From CAXNKH01 sp049296795 (GTDB lineage: Bacteria > Pseudomonadota > Gammaproteobacteria > Burkholderiales > Burkholderiaceae_C), in assembly GCA_049296795.1 (NCBI GenBank), contig JBAQTC010000054.1, forward strand, positions 267,823 through 331,822: a stretch of 64,000 bases of DNA, given 5' to 3'. A program made the position numbers and the translations under genes. Below are positions 51,600 to 60,737 of the stretch, piece after piece. Below the pieces are notes generated by a model. That model did not search any database, had not been told where the DNA came from, and saw nothing but the letters and a program-made list of their open reading frames with translations. Position 1 is the stretch's first letter, and each line of letters opens with the position of its first letter.

Positions 51600-54167
51600 A
51601 TGGACATCACCCGGATACGTGCGCTTCGCGGCCCCAATCTATGGAGCCACCACACCGCCATCGAAGCAGTTGTGGCTTGCAGCGTCGACGAATGCGCCAT
51701 CGACCCAGAAACAGGATTTGAAGCTCGGCTGCGCGCCCGCTTCCCGGCCATCAGTCCATTTCAGCCCACCGGGCACGATGGCAGCATTAGCGCAGCCCAC
51801 GTGCTTGAGGTGGCAGCGCTGGACCTCCAAGCCCAAGCGGGCTGCCCAGTCAGTTTCAGCAGGAATACCCCAACGCCTGAGCCAGGCGTATTCCAAGTGG
51901 TGGTGGAGTACACGCAGGAGGCAGTTGGTCGCCTGGCTTTTCAATTGGCCGAAACACTGTGCCAGGCGGCGCAGTTGGATCAGCCGTTTAACCTCAATGC
52001 TGCGCTGAATGAATTGCGCGATCTCGATGAAAGCACTCGCCTCGGTCCGAGCACCAAAGCTATCGTCGATGCTGCGCTGGCAAAAAATATTCCCTACCGA
52101 CGGATGACCGAAGGCAGCATGATCATGTTTGGTTGGGGTAGCCGGCAGCGCCGGGTCCAGGCGGCCGAGATGGACATTACCAGCGCCATTGCCGAGTCCA
52201 TCGCCCAAGACAAACAGCTCACTAAAAAATTATTATCGGCCGCTGGAGTACCAGTCCCCTTGGGGCGCTCAGTCAGTAGCCCTAACGATGCCTGGGCAGC
52301 GGCTGGCGAGATTGGTCTGCCCGTGGTGATCAAGCCCAAAGATGGCAACCAGGGCAAGGGCGTCACGGTCAACATCAACAGCCGCGAGCAGTTGCTGTCT
52401 GCCTACCAGATTGCCAAGCAATTTCGCGACGATGTTCTGATTGAAAAATACTTGCCAGGCAATGACTTTCGCCTGCTGGTGGTGGGTGACAAACTGGTCG
52501 CTGCCGCTAGGCGCGATCCACCAACAGTCGTTGGTGATGGCCAGCACAGCATTGCATTTTTGGTTGATCAGATCAACCAGGATCCACGTCGGGGCAGCGG
52601 ACACGCCACGCCCCTGACCAAAATCCCATTGGACGAAATCGCTCTGTCTTGCCTGAGCAAACAGGGCTTAACCCTGGATCAAATTCCACCTAAAGGGACA
52701 CGCGTAGCACTGCGCAACAACGCCAACCTGTCTACCGGGGGCTCAGCGACCGATGTCACTGACGATGTGCATCCAGAGGTCGCAGCCCGGGCTGTGGCGG
52801 CAGCTCGCATGGTGGGGCTCGATATTTGCGGTGTGGATGTGGTGTGTGACACGGTGCACCGTCCACTGGAAACGCAAGGAGCGGGCGTGGTAGAAGTCAA
52901 TGCAGCGCCCGGACTGCGCATGCACTTGTCACCTTCTTACGGCAAAAGTCGCCCGATTGGCGAAGCCATCATCTCCAGTATGTTTGGCGAGCAGGACGGG
53001 CGCATTCCGATCGTGGCAGTTACCGGAACCAACGGCAAGACCACCACGGTTCGACTGATCTCCCACCTGCTGAGTCACAGCGGTTTGCGTGTGGGCATGA
53101 CCAATACCGACGGCGTTTACGTCGCCGGTCAGTGCATCGATACGGGAGATTGCAGTGGCCCGCGCAGCGCCCGCAATGTTTTGTTGCATCCGGATGTCGA
53201 TGCCGCAGTCCTAGAAACCGCTCGTGGCGGCGTACTCCGTGAAGGCCTGGCTTTTGACCGCTGCAATGTCGCTGTGGTGACCAATATCGGCAGCGGGGAC
53301 CACTTAGGTCTGAACTACATCACCACGGTAGAAGACCTGGCTGTTCTAAAACGCGTGATTGTGCAAAACATTGCCACCAACGGCATGGCAGTTCTCAACG
53401 CCGCCGACCCCATCGTTGCAGCCATGGCCAGCAATTGCAGAGCCAGCGTCACTTTCTTTGCCGCCGATCCGCATCATCCGGTGATGGCGACCCATAGTGC
53501 CCAAGGGCACCGGGTGGTTTTCATCGAGAAGGGTGAATTAATCGCGGCCCAAGGACCCCTGAAACAGCGCATCAAACTGGCTGAAGTTCCGATCACTCTT
53601 GCCGGGAAAATCGGCTTTCAAGTGGAAAATGTCATGGCGTCAGTGGCAGCCGCTTGGGGCTTGGGTTTGGATTGGGACGTGATTCGTCAAGGCCTGAGCA
53701 GCTTCAGCACCGACCAAAATAACGCCCAGGGACGCTTCAACCTTTTCAAATTCCGGGGCGCCACGGTCATTGCCGACTACGGCCACAATCCCGATGCCAT
53801 CACAGCGCTGGTTCGGGCCGTTCAGAGCATGCCCTCCAAGCGGCGCACGGTGGTGATCAGTGGGGCCGGTGACCGACGCGATCAGGACATTCGCGAACAG
53901 ACCCGGATTCTGGGCGAAGCCTTCGACCAAGTCGTGCTGTACCAAGACCAATGTCAGCGTGGCCGTGAAGACGGTGAAGTGCTGGCCTTGTTGCGCGAGG
54001 GACTAGCGGGTGCCAGCCGGACCAGCACCATTGCTGAAGTTCGTGGTGAATTCCTGGCCATTGACACCGCCTTGGACCAGCTCACTGGTGATGACTTGTG
54101 CCTGATTTTGGTGGACCAGGTAGAAGAAGCCTTGGCCCACATTGAAGCCCGAGTTCAACTCGGCTGA
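51600..54167 (+). CDS. cphA: cyanophycin synthetase
   Basis: An 855-residue full-length cyanophycin synthetase that makes the storage polymer multi-L-arginyl-poly-L-aspartate without ribosomes. An N-terminal domain starts MDITRIRALRGPNLW; the ATP-grasp domain contains PVVIKPKDGNQGKGVTVNI and VVEVNAAPGLRMHLSP; the Mur-ligase P-loop is VAVTGTNGKTTTVRLISHL; the Mur C-terminal domain has GATVIADYGHNPDAITALV. All key motifs are intact, unlike CphA' upstream. No cyanophycinase (cphB) is in the window. Its last 13 bp overlap the convergent gpsA gene. Confidence 0.97.
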   Translation: MDITRIRALRGPNLWSHHTAIEAVVACSVDECAIDPETGFEARLRARFPAISPFQPTGHDGSISAAHVLEVAALDLQAQAGCPVSFSRNTPTPEPGVFQVVVEYTQEAVGRLAFQLAETLCQAAQLDQPFNLNAALNELRDLDESTRLGPSTKAIVDAALAKNIPYRRMTEGSMIMFGWGSRQRRVQAAEMDITSAIAESIAQDKQLTKKLLSAAGVPVPLGRSVSSPNDAWAAAGEIGLPVVIKPKDGNQGKGVTVNINSREQLLSAYQIAKQFRDDVLIEKYLPGNDFRLLVVGDKLVAAARRDPPTVVGDGQHSIAFLVDQINQDPRRGSGHATPLTKIPLDEIALSCLSKQGLTLDQIPPKGTRVALRNNANLSTGGSATDVTDDVHPEVAARAVAAARMVGLDICGVDVVCDTVHRPLETQGAGVVEVNAAPGLRMHLSPSYGKSRPIGEAIISSMFGEQDGRIPIVAVTGTNGKTTTVRLISHLLSHSGLRVGMTNTDGVYVAGQCIDTGDCSGPRSARNVLLHPDVDAAVLETARGGVLREGLAFDRCNVAVVTNIGSGDHLGLNYITTVEDLAVLKRVIVQNIATNGMAVLNAADPIVAAMASNCRASVTFFAADPHHPVMATHSAQGHRVVFIEKGELIAAQGPLKQRIKLAEVPITLAGKIGFQVENVMASVAAAWGLGLDWDVIRQGLSSFSTDQNNAQGRFNLFKFRGATVIADYGHNPDAITALVRAVQSMPSKRRTVVISGAGDRRDQDIREQTRILGEAFDQVVLYQDQCQRGREDGEVLALLREGLAGASRTSTIAEVRGEFLAIDTALDQLTGDDLCLILVDQVEEALAHIEARVQLG

Positions 54168-55174
54168 GTTTCAGCAACCGGTCCGCGCCCCATCAAAGCG
54201 GCCACGGCTTGTGCCGCTTGTAACCGGCCGTCGAGCAAGGCGACCACGCACTGCGCAATTGGCATCTCAACGCCCAGACTTTGAGCCCTTTGCAGCACAG
54301 TGCGGGCGCTATAAACACCTTCGGCCACATGACCCAGAGAATCTAACGCTTGCTTAACCGTTTGCCCCTGCGCCAGCATCAGTCCGACCTGGCGATTGCG
54401 ACTCAGATCGCCAGTGGCGGTGAGAACCAAATCGCCCAGACCCGATAAGCCCATGAAGGTTTCAGTTCTAGCACCCAAAGCCAAACCCAAACGCGTCATT
54501 TCTGCCAATCCGCGTGTAATCAAGGCCGCCCTTGCGTTGAGACCAAGGCCAAGTCCATCGCACAAGCCCGTGGCGATGGCCAGCACGTTCTTGACGGCAC
54601 CACCAACCTCCACCCCGACAATATCGTCGTTGGCATAAACGCGCAGACTCGGGCCGTGAAATGCCTTGACCAAGGCCTCCCGAACGTCGGCATGCACGCT
54701 GGCGGCCACCAGTGCCGTAGGCTGAGCACGCGCCACTTCGAGCGCAAAACTCGGTCCGCTCAACACACCGGCATGCAAGTTCGGTGCAACCTGCGCCTGA
54801 ACTTCATGCGCCAACAGACCCTGTGAACCCGGCGCGGCTAATTCGAAGCCTTTGCACAACCAAGCCAGTGGCTGTTCGAGCTCCTTGATTTGCAGCAAGG
54901 TCGAACGCAGCGCCGCCATCGGTGTCGCAACGATCACCAGATCATGGGTGGCGGCCAAGGCTGCTATTTTTTCGACCGGCTCCGAGCTGATGCGCAGGGC
55001 TTGCGGCAAGACAACAGCGGGCAGGTAACGCGTATTGATGCGCTGCTGTTGCATGCTGGCGCCTTGCATTGGATCACGCGCCCACAGCGTTACGTCATGC
55101 CCACGTTCGTGTTGGCTGGCCCCCAGCGCGAGCGAGGTTCCCCACGCACCTGCACCCAAAACGATGATTTTCAT
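54155..55174 (-). CDS. gpsA: glycerol-3-phosphate dehydrogenase [NAD(P)+]
   Basis: GpsA makes sn-glycerol 3-phosphate for phospholipids. 339 residues. NAD-binding start MKIIVLGAGAWGTSLAL; KGFELAAPGSQGLLAHEV, SGPSFALEVA, catalytic lysine in GGAVKNVLAIATGLCDGLGLG, and NARAALITRGLAEM. It is last in a leftward run (rhodanese, grxC, secB, gpsA), the classic betaproteobacterial grxC-secB-gpsA order, and overlaps the cphA end by 13 bp. Confidence 0.97.
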   Translation of the reverse strand: MKIIVLGAGAWGTSLALGASQHERGHDVTLWARDPMQGASMQQQRINTRYLPAVVLPQALRISSEPVEKIAALAATHDLVIVATPMAALRSTLLQIKELEQPLAWLCKGFELAAPGSQGLLAHEVQAQVAPNLHAGVLSGPSFALEVARAQPTALVAASVHADVREALVKAFHGPSLRVYANDDIVGVEVGGAVKNVLAIATGLCDGLGLGLNARAALITRGLAEMTRLGLALGARTETFMGLSGLGDLVLTATGDLSRNRQVGLMLAQGQTVKQALDSLGHVAEGVYSARTVLQRAQSLGVEMPIAQCVVALLDGRLQAAQAVAALMGRGPVAETQPS

Positions 55175-55217
55175 GGCCTAAGGCTTGTTTCGAAGTGGTG
55201 CCGGTTTCCTGCTTCAA

Positions 55218-55676
55218 CTATTGCAAAGTTGGCGCCGCTACAGCGCCATCGGCCTGGGCTTTTTGTTGCTCGTACATGGCCTGAAAATTGATTTCTGACA
55301 AATGCACAGGCGGGAACCCACTGCGCTGAATCAGATCAGCCACGTTGGATCGCAAGTAGGGGTAAACGATTTGTGGACAGGCAATGCCCATGATCTGGCT
55401 CATCTGATGCTCTGGCAGATGACGGATTTCAAAGATTCCGGCTTGCTTGACTTCAACCAGAAACACGGTTTTTTCCTTGATCATGGTTTGCACTGTGGCG
55501 GTGACTGTGACCTCAAAAATACCTTCGGCCACCGGCTGAGCATCGACCCCCAACTGGATATCCACAGAAGGCGGTTCTTGGTCCGTCAAAATGGCTGGTG
55601 AGTTGGGCTGTTCAAGCGACGCTTCTTTCAAATAAACGCGCTGAATCTGAAATATGGGATCAAGGGTATCGGTCAT
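55218..55676 (-). CDS. secB: protein-export chaperone SecB
   Basis: Tetrameric chaperone delivering preproteins to SecA. 152 residues from the ATG at 55676. Motifs: FQIQRVYLKEASLEQPNSP, FLVEVKQAGIF, CPQIVYPYLRSNVADLIQR, GFPPVHLSEINFQAMY. The C-terminal tail AVAAPTLQ is short. Located between grxC and gpsA as usual. Confidence 0.96.
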   Translation of the reverse strand: MTDTLDPIFQIQRVYLKEASLEQPNSPAILTDQEPPSVDIQLGVDAQPVAEGIFEVTVTATVQTMIKEKTVFLVEVKQAGIFEIRHLPEHQMSQIMGIACPQIVYPYLRSNVADLIQRSGFPPVHLSEINFQAMYEQQKAQADGAVAAPTLQ

Positions 55677-55754
55677 GGAACTACTTTCAATCAAAACAAA
55701 GCCCGCCTTGACAACGCCAGAGCGGGCTCAACAGCGGGAAATCGCTGGATTATC

Positions 55755-56015
55755 TCAGGTCGCGTTCAGCAGGGGCAGCAAGCCGCCCTGCGCGTCCAGC
55801 GCCATTAGGTCGTCACAGCCACCGACATGGGTTTGGCCCACGAAAATTTGCGGCACACTGCGCCGCCCGGTGAGTTCCATCATCTTGACGCGTGCATCCG
55901 GGTCAACATCGACCCGAATTTCCTCGATCAGGTCTACCCCTTTGGTCTTAAGGATTTGCTTGGCGCGAACGCAGTAAGGGCAGACAGCCGTGGTGTACAT
56001 CGTGACAGCTTGCAT
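55755..56015 (-). CDS. grxC: glutaredoxin 3
   Basis: An 86-residue glutaredoxin with redox motif CPYC (MYTTAVCPYCVRAKQILK), GSH-binding TGRRSVPQIFVGQTHVGG and DLMALDAQG. The ATG at 56015 is preferred; an in-frame start at 56030 adds five residues. It is the gene before secB. Confidence 0.95.
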   Translation of the reverse strand: MQAVTMYTTAVCPYCVRAKQILKTKGVDLIEEIRVDVDPDARVKMMELTGRRSVPQIFVGQTHVGGCDDLMALDAQGGLLPLLNAT

Positions 56016-56041
56016 GAGGTCAAATTCCAATCAAGAGGGGT

Positions 56042-56452
56042 TCAAGCAATTTTTTCCACCGGCAGGTTAGCGCTTTTCCAGCTGGCTAGCCCCCCGTTTA
56101 AAGATTGGGCTTGGGTGTAACCCAGTTTTTTTGCCACCCCAACGGCGCGCTGGGAGCGCCCCCCCGATTGACAGACAAAAATCAATGGAAGATCCTTGTT
56201 CTTGACGGTCTCAGGTAATTTTTTCTCCAATTCAGCCAGCGTAATATGTTTAGCACCGCCCACATGACCGGAGGCAAACTCTGTAGCTTCACAGACATCA
56301 ATGACAACGGCCTTGTGCCGATTCATGAGTTCGACAGCGCCGCTGGCAGTGAGCGCTCCACCGGTTGAATCTTTGATCAAGGGCCACATCAACATCGCAC
56401 CCGAGCTCAGCGCCACGGAAATCAGCATCCAGTTATCGATAAAAAATTTCAT
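56042..56452 (-). CDS. membrane-anchored rhodanese-like protein
   Basis: A 136-residue protein: one N-terminal TM helix (FIDNWMLISVALSSGAMLMW) and a rhodanese domain with active-site cysteine in LIFVCQSGGRSQRAVGVA and ASGHVGGAKHITL. It resembles E. coli YibN, which also lies before grxC-secB-gpsA. AAGGA lies 5-6 nt upstream of the ATG at 56452. Rhodaneses handle sulfane sulfur; the true substrate is unknown. Divergent from gpmA. Confidence 0.9.
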   Translation of the reverse strand: MKFFIDNWMLISVALSSGAMLMWPLIKDSTGGALTASGAVELMNRHKAVVIDVCEATEFASGHVGGAKHITLAELEKKLPETVKNKDLPLIFVCQSGGRSQRAVGVAKKLGYTQAQSLNGGLASWKSANLPVEKIA

Positions 56453-56530
56453 GTATTCCTTGTTGCTTTGCAAGACTTAAAGCCTAGATTCTAGAATGTC
56501 GGGTTTTCCACTGTAATTATGAGGGTCGTT

Positions 56531-57274
56531 ATGCATCAGTTGGTTTTGATTCGCCATGGTGAATCTACCTGGAACCTGGACAACCGTTTCACCGGTTGGA
56601 CCGATGTGGACCTGACTTCCACCGGCGTTGAGCAGGCCAAATCCGCCGGGCGTTTGCTCAAATCCGAGGGTTACGATTTCGATCTTGCCTACACCAGTGT
56701 GCTCAAGCGCGCCACCCGTACCCTGTGGCACTGCCTGGACGAAATGGACCGAACCTGGCTTCCCGTCGTCAACAGCTGGCGTCTCAACGAGCGGCATTAC
56801 GGCGCCTTGCAAGGACTCAACAAGGCCGAGGTCGCCAAACAATATGGCGATGCCCAAGTTTTGATCTGGCGCCGCAGTTACGACATTGCCCCGCCCGAAC
56901 TCGACCCCAACGACTCGCGCTGCGAACACGGCGACCGACGTTATTCCAAGTTGCTGCCCGGCCAAGCCCCCTTAACCGAGTGCCTGAAAGATACTGTGGC
57001 CCGGGTTTTACCATTTTGGAACGAGTCGATGGCGCCAGCCATCAAGGCGGGCAAACGCATCGTCGTTGCAGCTCACGGCAACTCGATCCGAGCCCTCATC
57101 AAGTACCTTGACGGCATTTCCGATGCCGCCATTGTGGGATTGAACATCCCCAACGGGATTCCTTTGGTCTACCAACTTGACGCTGACCTCAAACCGATCA
57201 GGCACTTCTACCTTGGCGATCAAGAGACAGCTGCCCAAGCGGCTGCAGAGGTCGCTGCACAAGCCAAAGCTTGA
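56531..57274 (+). CDS. gpmA: 2,3-bisphosphoglycerate-dependent phosphoglycerate mutase
   Basis: Glycolytic enzyme interconverting 3- and 2-phosphoglycerate. 247 residues. Catalytic histidine in LVLIRHGESTWN, NERHYGALQGLNKAE, and the second histidine in VVAAHGNSIRALIKYL. I chose the ATG at 56531, preceded by GAGGGTCGTT, over an ATG four codons earlier that overlaps that site. A 19-residue Ala-rich C-terminal tail is present. Confidence 0.96.
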   Translation: MHQLVLIRHGESTWNLDNRFTGWTDVDLTSTGVEQAKSAGRLLKSEGYDFDLAYTSVLKRATRTLWHCLDEMDRTWLPVVNSWRLNERHYGALQGLNKAEVAKQYGDAQVLIWRRSYDIAPPELDPNDSRCEHGDRRYSKLLPGQAPLTECLKDTVARVLPFWNESMAPAIKAGKRIVVAAHGNSIRALIKYLDGISDAAIVGLNIPNGIPLVYQLDADLKPIRHFYLGDQETAAQAAAEVAAQAKA

Positions 57275-57340
57275 TCGCAATCGCCCCTGACTGGCGGGCA
57301 GTAGCTCAAGCGTGTATATTGAATCGGCGGAGGACATTCG

Positions 57341-58777
57341 ATGGGACAGAAATTTAAAATTGCGGGCTGGATTGCACTCGGTGTTTTTGCCGGTGCATTG
57401 ACAACGGTATCAGTTCAAACCGTTGCACGCGGGACCCTGGCACCCTTGCCGCTGGAAGAACTGCAGCAACTGGCCGCCGTTTTTGGCTTGGTCAAGAGTG
57501 ACTATGTCGAACCCGTTGACGACAAGAAATTGATCACCGATGCCATTTCCGGCATGGTCTCCAATTTAGATCCGCACTCTCAGTATTTCGATAAAAAGTC
57601 ATTCAAAGAATTCCGCGAAGGCACCAGCGGGCGCTTTGTCGGCGTCGGAATTGAGATCACGCAAGAAGACGGTCTGGTCAAGGTGGTGTCGCCAATTGAA
57701 GGCTCGCCCGCTTTTCGCGCCGGGCTGAAAACCAATGACTTGATCACCAAGATCGACGACACGGCAGTTAAAGGCCTAAGCCTGAACGAAGCGGTCAAAC
57801 GCATGCGGGGTGAACCCAACACCAAGGTGATGCTCACTATTTTCCGCAAAGACGAGAACCGCTCGTTCCCGGTCACCATCACACGTGAAGAGATCCGCAC
57901 CCAGTCCGTCCGGGGTAAGGTGCTCGAACCAGGTTACGCCTGGGTTCGTCTGAGCCAGTTTCAGGAACGCACGGTAGACGATTTCGCCAAGAAAATTGAA
58001 GAAATTTACAAAATCGAACCCCAACTCAAGGGTTTGGTGCTTGATCTGCGCAATGATCCGGGCGGCCTGCTCGATGCGGCGGTTGCCGTTTCTGCCGCTT
58101 TTTTGCCTGACAACGTCATCGTAGTTTCCACCAACGGCCAACTGGCAGAAAGCAAATTCGTCTACAAGGCTGCTCCCGAGTTCTACCAACGGCGCAACAG
58201 CAACGACCCGATCAAACGCCTGCCGGCTGACCTCAAACGAGTACCGTTGGTGGTGCTGGTTAATGAAGGCTCGGCTTCGGCCAGCGAAATCGTCGCTGGC
58301 GCGCTGCAAGACCACAAACGTGCCACCCTCATGGGCAGCCAAACTTTTGGCAAGGGCTCGGTACAAACAGTCCGGCCACTCGGACCGGACACCGGCCTGA
58401 AGATCACCACCGCTCGTTACTACACCCCCAGCGGTAAATCGATTCAAGCAAAAGGCATCGTTCCGGATGTAATGATTGACGAGACTGAGGCTGGGAACCT
58501 TTTCTCGGTACTCAGAACCCGGGAAGTTGACCTCGAAAAACATTTGGCCAGTGGCCAGGAAGCCGAGAAAAAGGATCCGGCACGTGAAAAAGCCCGCGAA
58601 GAAGCGATCAAAAAACTCGAGGATGAGGCCAAGAAGCCACCACAAGAACGCAAATTACCTGAATTTGGTTCGGACAAGGACTTTCAGTTGATGCAAGCCC
58701 TGAACCAACTTAAAGGCCTTGCTGTCGTCGCGAGCAAGACCTTGGTTGAGCGAAAAGACGAGAAAAAAGACCATTGA
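57341..58777 (+). CDS. ctpA: S41 family C-terminal processing peptidase
   Basis: A 478-residue CtpA/Prc-type protease, periplasmic with an N-terminal anchor (AGWIALGVFAGALTTVSVQ). PDZ domain at about residues 95-170 (FVGVGIEITQEDGLVKVVSP), catalytic serine in EGSASASEIVAGALQDH and lysine in GSQTFGKGSVQTVRP. A charged C-terminal tail follows (KEAIKKLEDEAKKPPQER). AGGAC precedes the ATG. moeB-like gene starts 7 bp downstream, and gpmA lies upstream; the gpmA-ctpA-moeB order is common in betaproteobacteria. Confidence 0.95.
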   Translation: MGQKFKIAGWIALGVFAGALTTVSVQTVARGTLAPLPLEELQQLAAVFGLVKSDYVEPVDDKKLITDAISGMVSNLDPHSQYFDKKSFKEFREGTSGRFVGVGIEITQEDGLVKVVSPIEGSPAFRAGLKTNDLITKIDDTAVKGLSLNEAVKRMRGEPNTKVMLTIFRKDENRSFPVTITREEIRTQSVRGKVLEPGYAWVRLSQFQERTVDDFAKKIEEIYKIEPQLKGLVLDLRNDPGGLLDAAVAVSAAFLPDNVIVVSTNGQLAESKFVYKAAPEFYQRRNSNDPIKRLPADLKRVPLVVLVNEGSASASEIVAGALQDHKRATLMGSQTFGKGSVQTVRPLGPDTGLKITTARYYTPSGKSIQAKGIVPDVMIDETEAGNLFSVLRTREVDLEKHLASGQEAEKKDPAREKAREEAIKKLEDEAKKPPQERKLPEFGSDKDFQLMQALNQLKGLAVVASKTLVERKDEKKDH

Positions 58778-58784
58778 AGCCTGC

Positions 58785-59546
58785 ATGACCGACGACCAGC
58801 TGCTGCGCTATTCGCGCCACATTCTGCTCAATGAGATCGGGATCGAAGGTCAGCAACGTCTGCTTGATGCGCACGCTCTGATCATCGGCGCTGGTGGCCT
58901 GGGATCCCCTGCCGCCTTGTATCTGGCCTCGGCTGGTGTTGGCCACATTACATTGGTTGATGATGACGTGGTTGATCTGACCAATTTGCAGCGCCAAATC
59001 GCCCACACTACACAACGAATCGGATCGACCAAAGTCGATTCTGCCAAAGAAGCGATTCGCGCCATCAACGCTGAGGTACAGGTGACGACATTCAATGAGC
59101 GTGCAGATGCTGTACGACTTGAACAACTGGTGGGCCAAGCTGACGTGGTACTCGATTGCTGCGACAACTTTAGCACCCGCCACGCCATCAATGCTGCCTG
59201 CGTCTGGCATCGCAAACCCCTGGTTTCTGGTGCCGCCATTCGCTTTGACGGCCAGATCTCCGTTTACGACCCTCGCAGTGAGGAATCCCCCTGTTACGCC
59301 TGCGTTTTCCCCCAGGAAGCCTCTTTTGAAGAAACCCGTTGCGCCACAATGGGCGTCTTTTCACCACTGGTGGGCATCATCGGCTCGATGCAGGCGGCAG
59401 AAGCGCTCAAATTACTCACTGGCGCCGGCAGTTCACTCGCCGGTCGCCTATTGATGCTAGAGGGTCTGGCCATGGAGTGGGCCGAGGTAAGGGTAGCAAG
59501 AAACCCCGTCTGCCGAGTTTGCCAGCCCCGATCAAGCGCGACCTAG
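58785..59546 (+). CDS. moeB: HesA/MoeB/ThiF family adenylyltransferase
   Basis: A 253-residue E1-like enzyme that adenylates the C-terminus of a sulfur-carrier protein (MoaD or ThiS). ATP-binding GAGGLGSPAALYLASAGVG, VDDDVVDLTNLQRQI, RTINAEV-like RAINAEVQVT, and Zn-binding CxxC pairs CYAC and CRVC. Whether it serves molybdopterin or thiamine synthesis cannot be told from the sequence; the Mo-dependent fdh makes MoeB plausible. No rhodanese domain is fused. Its end overlaps the convergent Wzz-like gene by 15 bp. Confidence 0.9.
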   Translation: MTDDQLLRYSRHILLNEIGIEGQQRLLDAHALIIGAGGLGSPAALYLASAGVGHITLVDDDVVDLTNLQRQIAHTTQRIGSTKVDSAKEAIRAINAEVQVTTFNERADAVRLEQLVGQADVVLDCCDNFSTRHAINAACVWHRKPLVSGAAIRFDGQISVYDPRSEESPCYACVFPQEASFEETRCATMGVFSPLVGIIGSMQAAEALKLLTGAGSSLAGRLLMLEGLAMEWAEVRVARNPVCRVCQPRSSAT

Positions 59547-60686
59547 CGCCCGTTTGAACGAGGTTTTGAGCTTGAGCAGCTTGGGTTCAGTCTCAGGATT
59601 CGCATTGCGTAAAGCGTTGCGCACAAACACGAACAACAACAGTACAAACCCGGTTGCCAAGGTGGCCAACATGGCAATCAAGGCCTTTTTGGGCTTGCTT
59701 TTCCGTTCAGGCGCTTGCGCTAAATCCAGCACTTGAATAACAGCTCCTTCGCGACTTTCATCCACTTTGGCCAATTCAAATTGCTTTGAAAACAACTCAA
59801 ACAGTGTTTCGTAATACTTAAAGTCACGATAACGTGCAATGTAATCGGCATCGCCCTGCAGCCCTTGGTCAGACGAAGTTGACACCTTGGACTGCTGGGC
59901 ACGAAGTGCTGCCAACTCGGTTTGAGCCTGTTTGAATTCGGCAGCACTTTCTGTCAGGTAGCCGCGCATGCTGGCCAACTTGATTTCTTGCGCCGCAATG
60001 TGAGCTTGGAGTTGACCCACGGCTGCCATGGCTGCTGCCGGCGCACTTTTGAGAACTGAAGCATTCACGCCGGTGGTTCTAAGTGCTTGCTCGGACTGGG
60101 TCAGTTTGTCTTTGCTTTGGTTCAACTGTTTTTCAAAAAAGGCCCTTCTTTGTTGCGCTTCGGTCACCGCCAAACGCCCCATTAGTTTGCCCAGTTCTTC
60201 CACGTAGGCATTGGCCAGGTCGGCCGCCATTGCTGGATCTTTGTCGTCCACTTCAACCGAAATCAACCCATCTTTCCCGCTGGTTGCACGACTGACCGAC
60301 TCGAGTGATTTACGCGCATCGGTTTTGAAGTCGGATTTGTAACGCTCCATCAAACGGAATCGTTCTATCAAAGCGTCTTGCACAGCATTACTTTTCAAGA
60401 AGGCAACATACTGATCACTCGGATTTTTAATTCCACTGGCTGCTCCCGCCAAGCCACCCAGCGCACCGAGACTCTGCAGCATGCCGGCTGCAGCACTTTG
60501 CTGTTGCTGAGGCGGCAAGAACGTAGTCTTGGCCGTGAAGGTGGGCGCAACTGCGAAACTGGCAGCCAACGCCAGGACACCGACTAGCAGCGGCCCCAGC
60601 AGCAACAGTCGCAAATTATCTGCCACCACCTGGAGCAAATCAAGCAGGCTGATTTCGTCGTCAAGGGTTTCAACTGTTTCTGTCAT
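59532..60686 (-). CDS. Wzz-like polysaccharide chain-length protein
   Basis: A 384-residue inner-membrane protein with two TM helices: residues about 30-50 (LLLLGPLLVGVLALAASFAV) and about 335-355 (ALIAMLATLATGFVLLLFVF). A large periplasmic coiled-coil region lies between them (KLTQSEQALRTTGVN, IAAQEIKLASMRGYL). A Pro/Gly-rich motif precedes TM2 (LAQAPERKSKPKK). Such Wzz/PCP proteins set capsule or EPS chain length. There is no fused kinase domain. It follows the Wza-like gene by about 51 bp in the same direction. Confidence 0.9.
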   Translation of the reverse strand: MTETVETLDDEISLLDLLQVVADNLRLLLLGPLLVGVLALAASFAVAPTFTAKTTFLPPQQQQSAAAGMLQSLGALGGLAGAASGIKNPSDQYVAFLKSNAVQDALIERFRLMERYKSDFKTDARKSLESVSRATSGKDGLISVEVDDKDPAMAADLANAYVEELGKLMGRLAVTEAQQRRAFFEKQLNQSKDKLTQSEQALRTTGVNASVLKSAPAAAMAAVGQLQAHIAAQEIKLASMRGYLTESAAEFKQAQTELAALRAQQSKVSTSSDQGLQGDADYIARYRDFKYYETLFELFSKQFELAKVDESREGAVIQVLDLAQAPERKSKPKKALIAMLATLATGFVLLLFVFVRNALRNANPETEPKLLKLKTSFKRALGRA

Positions 60687-60737
60687 GCGTGCTTTTATTC
60701 ATTCCGGGTCAACGTCCAAAATCTTCGGACCCAAGCA

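Noticed and set aside
57776..58645. Open frame (289 codons) antisense to ctpA
   Set aside because: Lies entirely opposite the protease gene; no motif.
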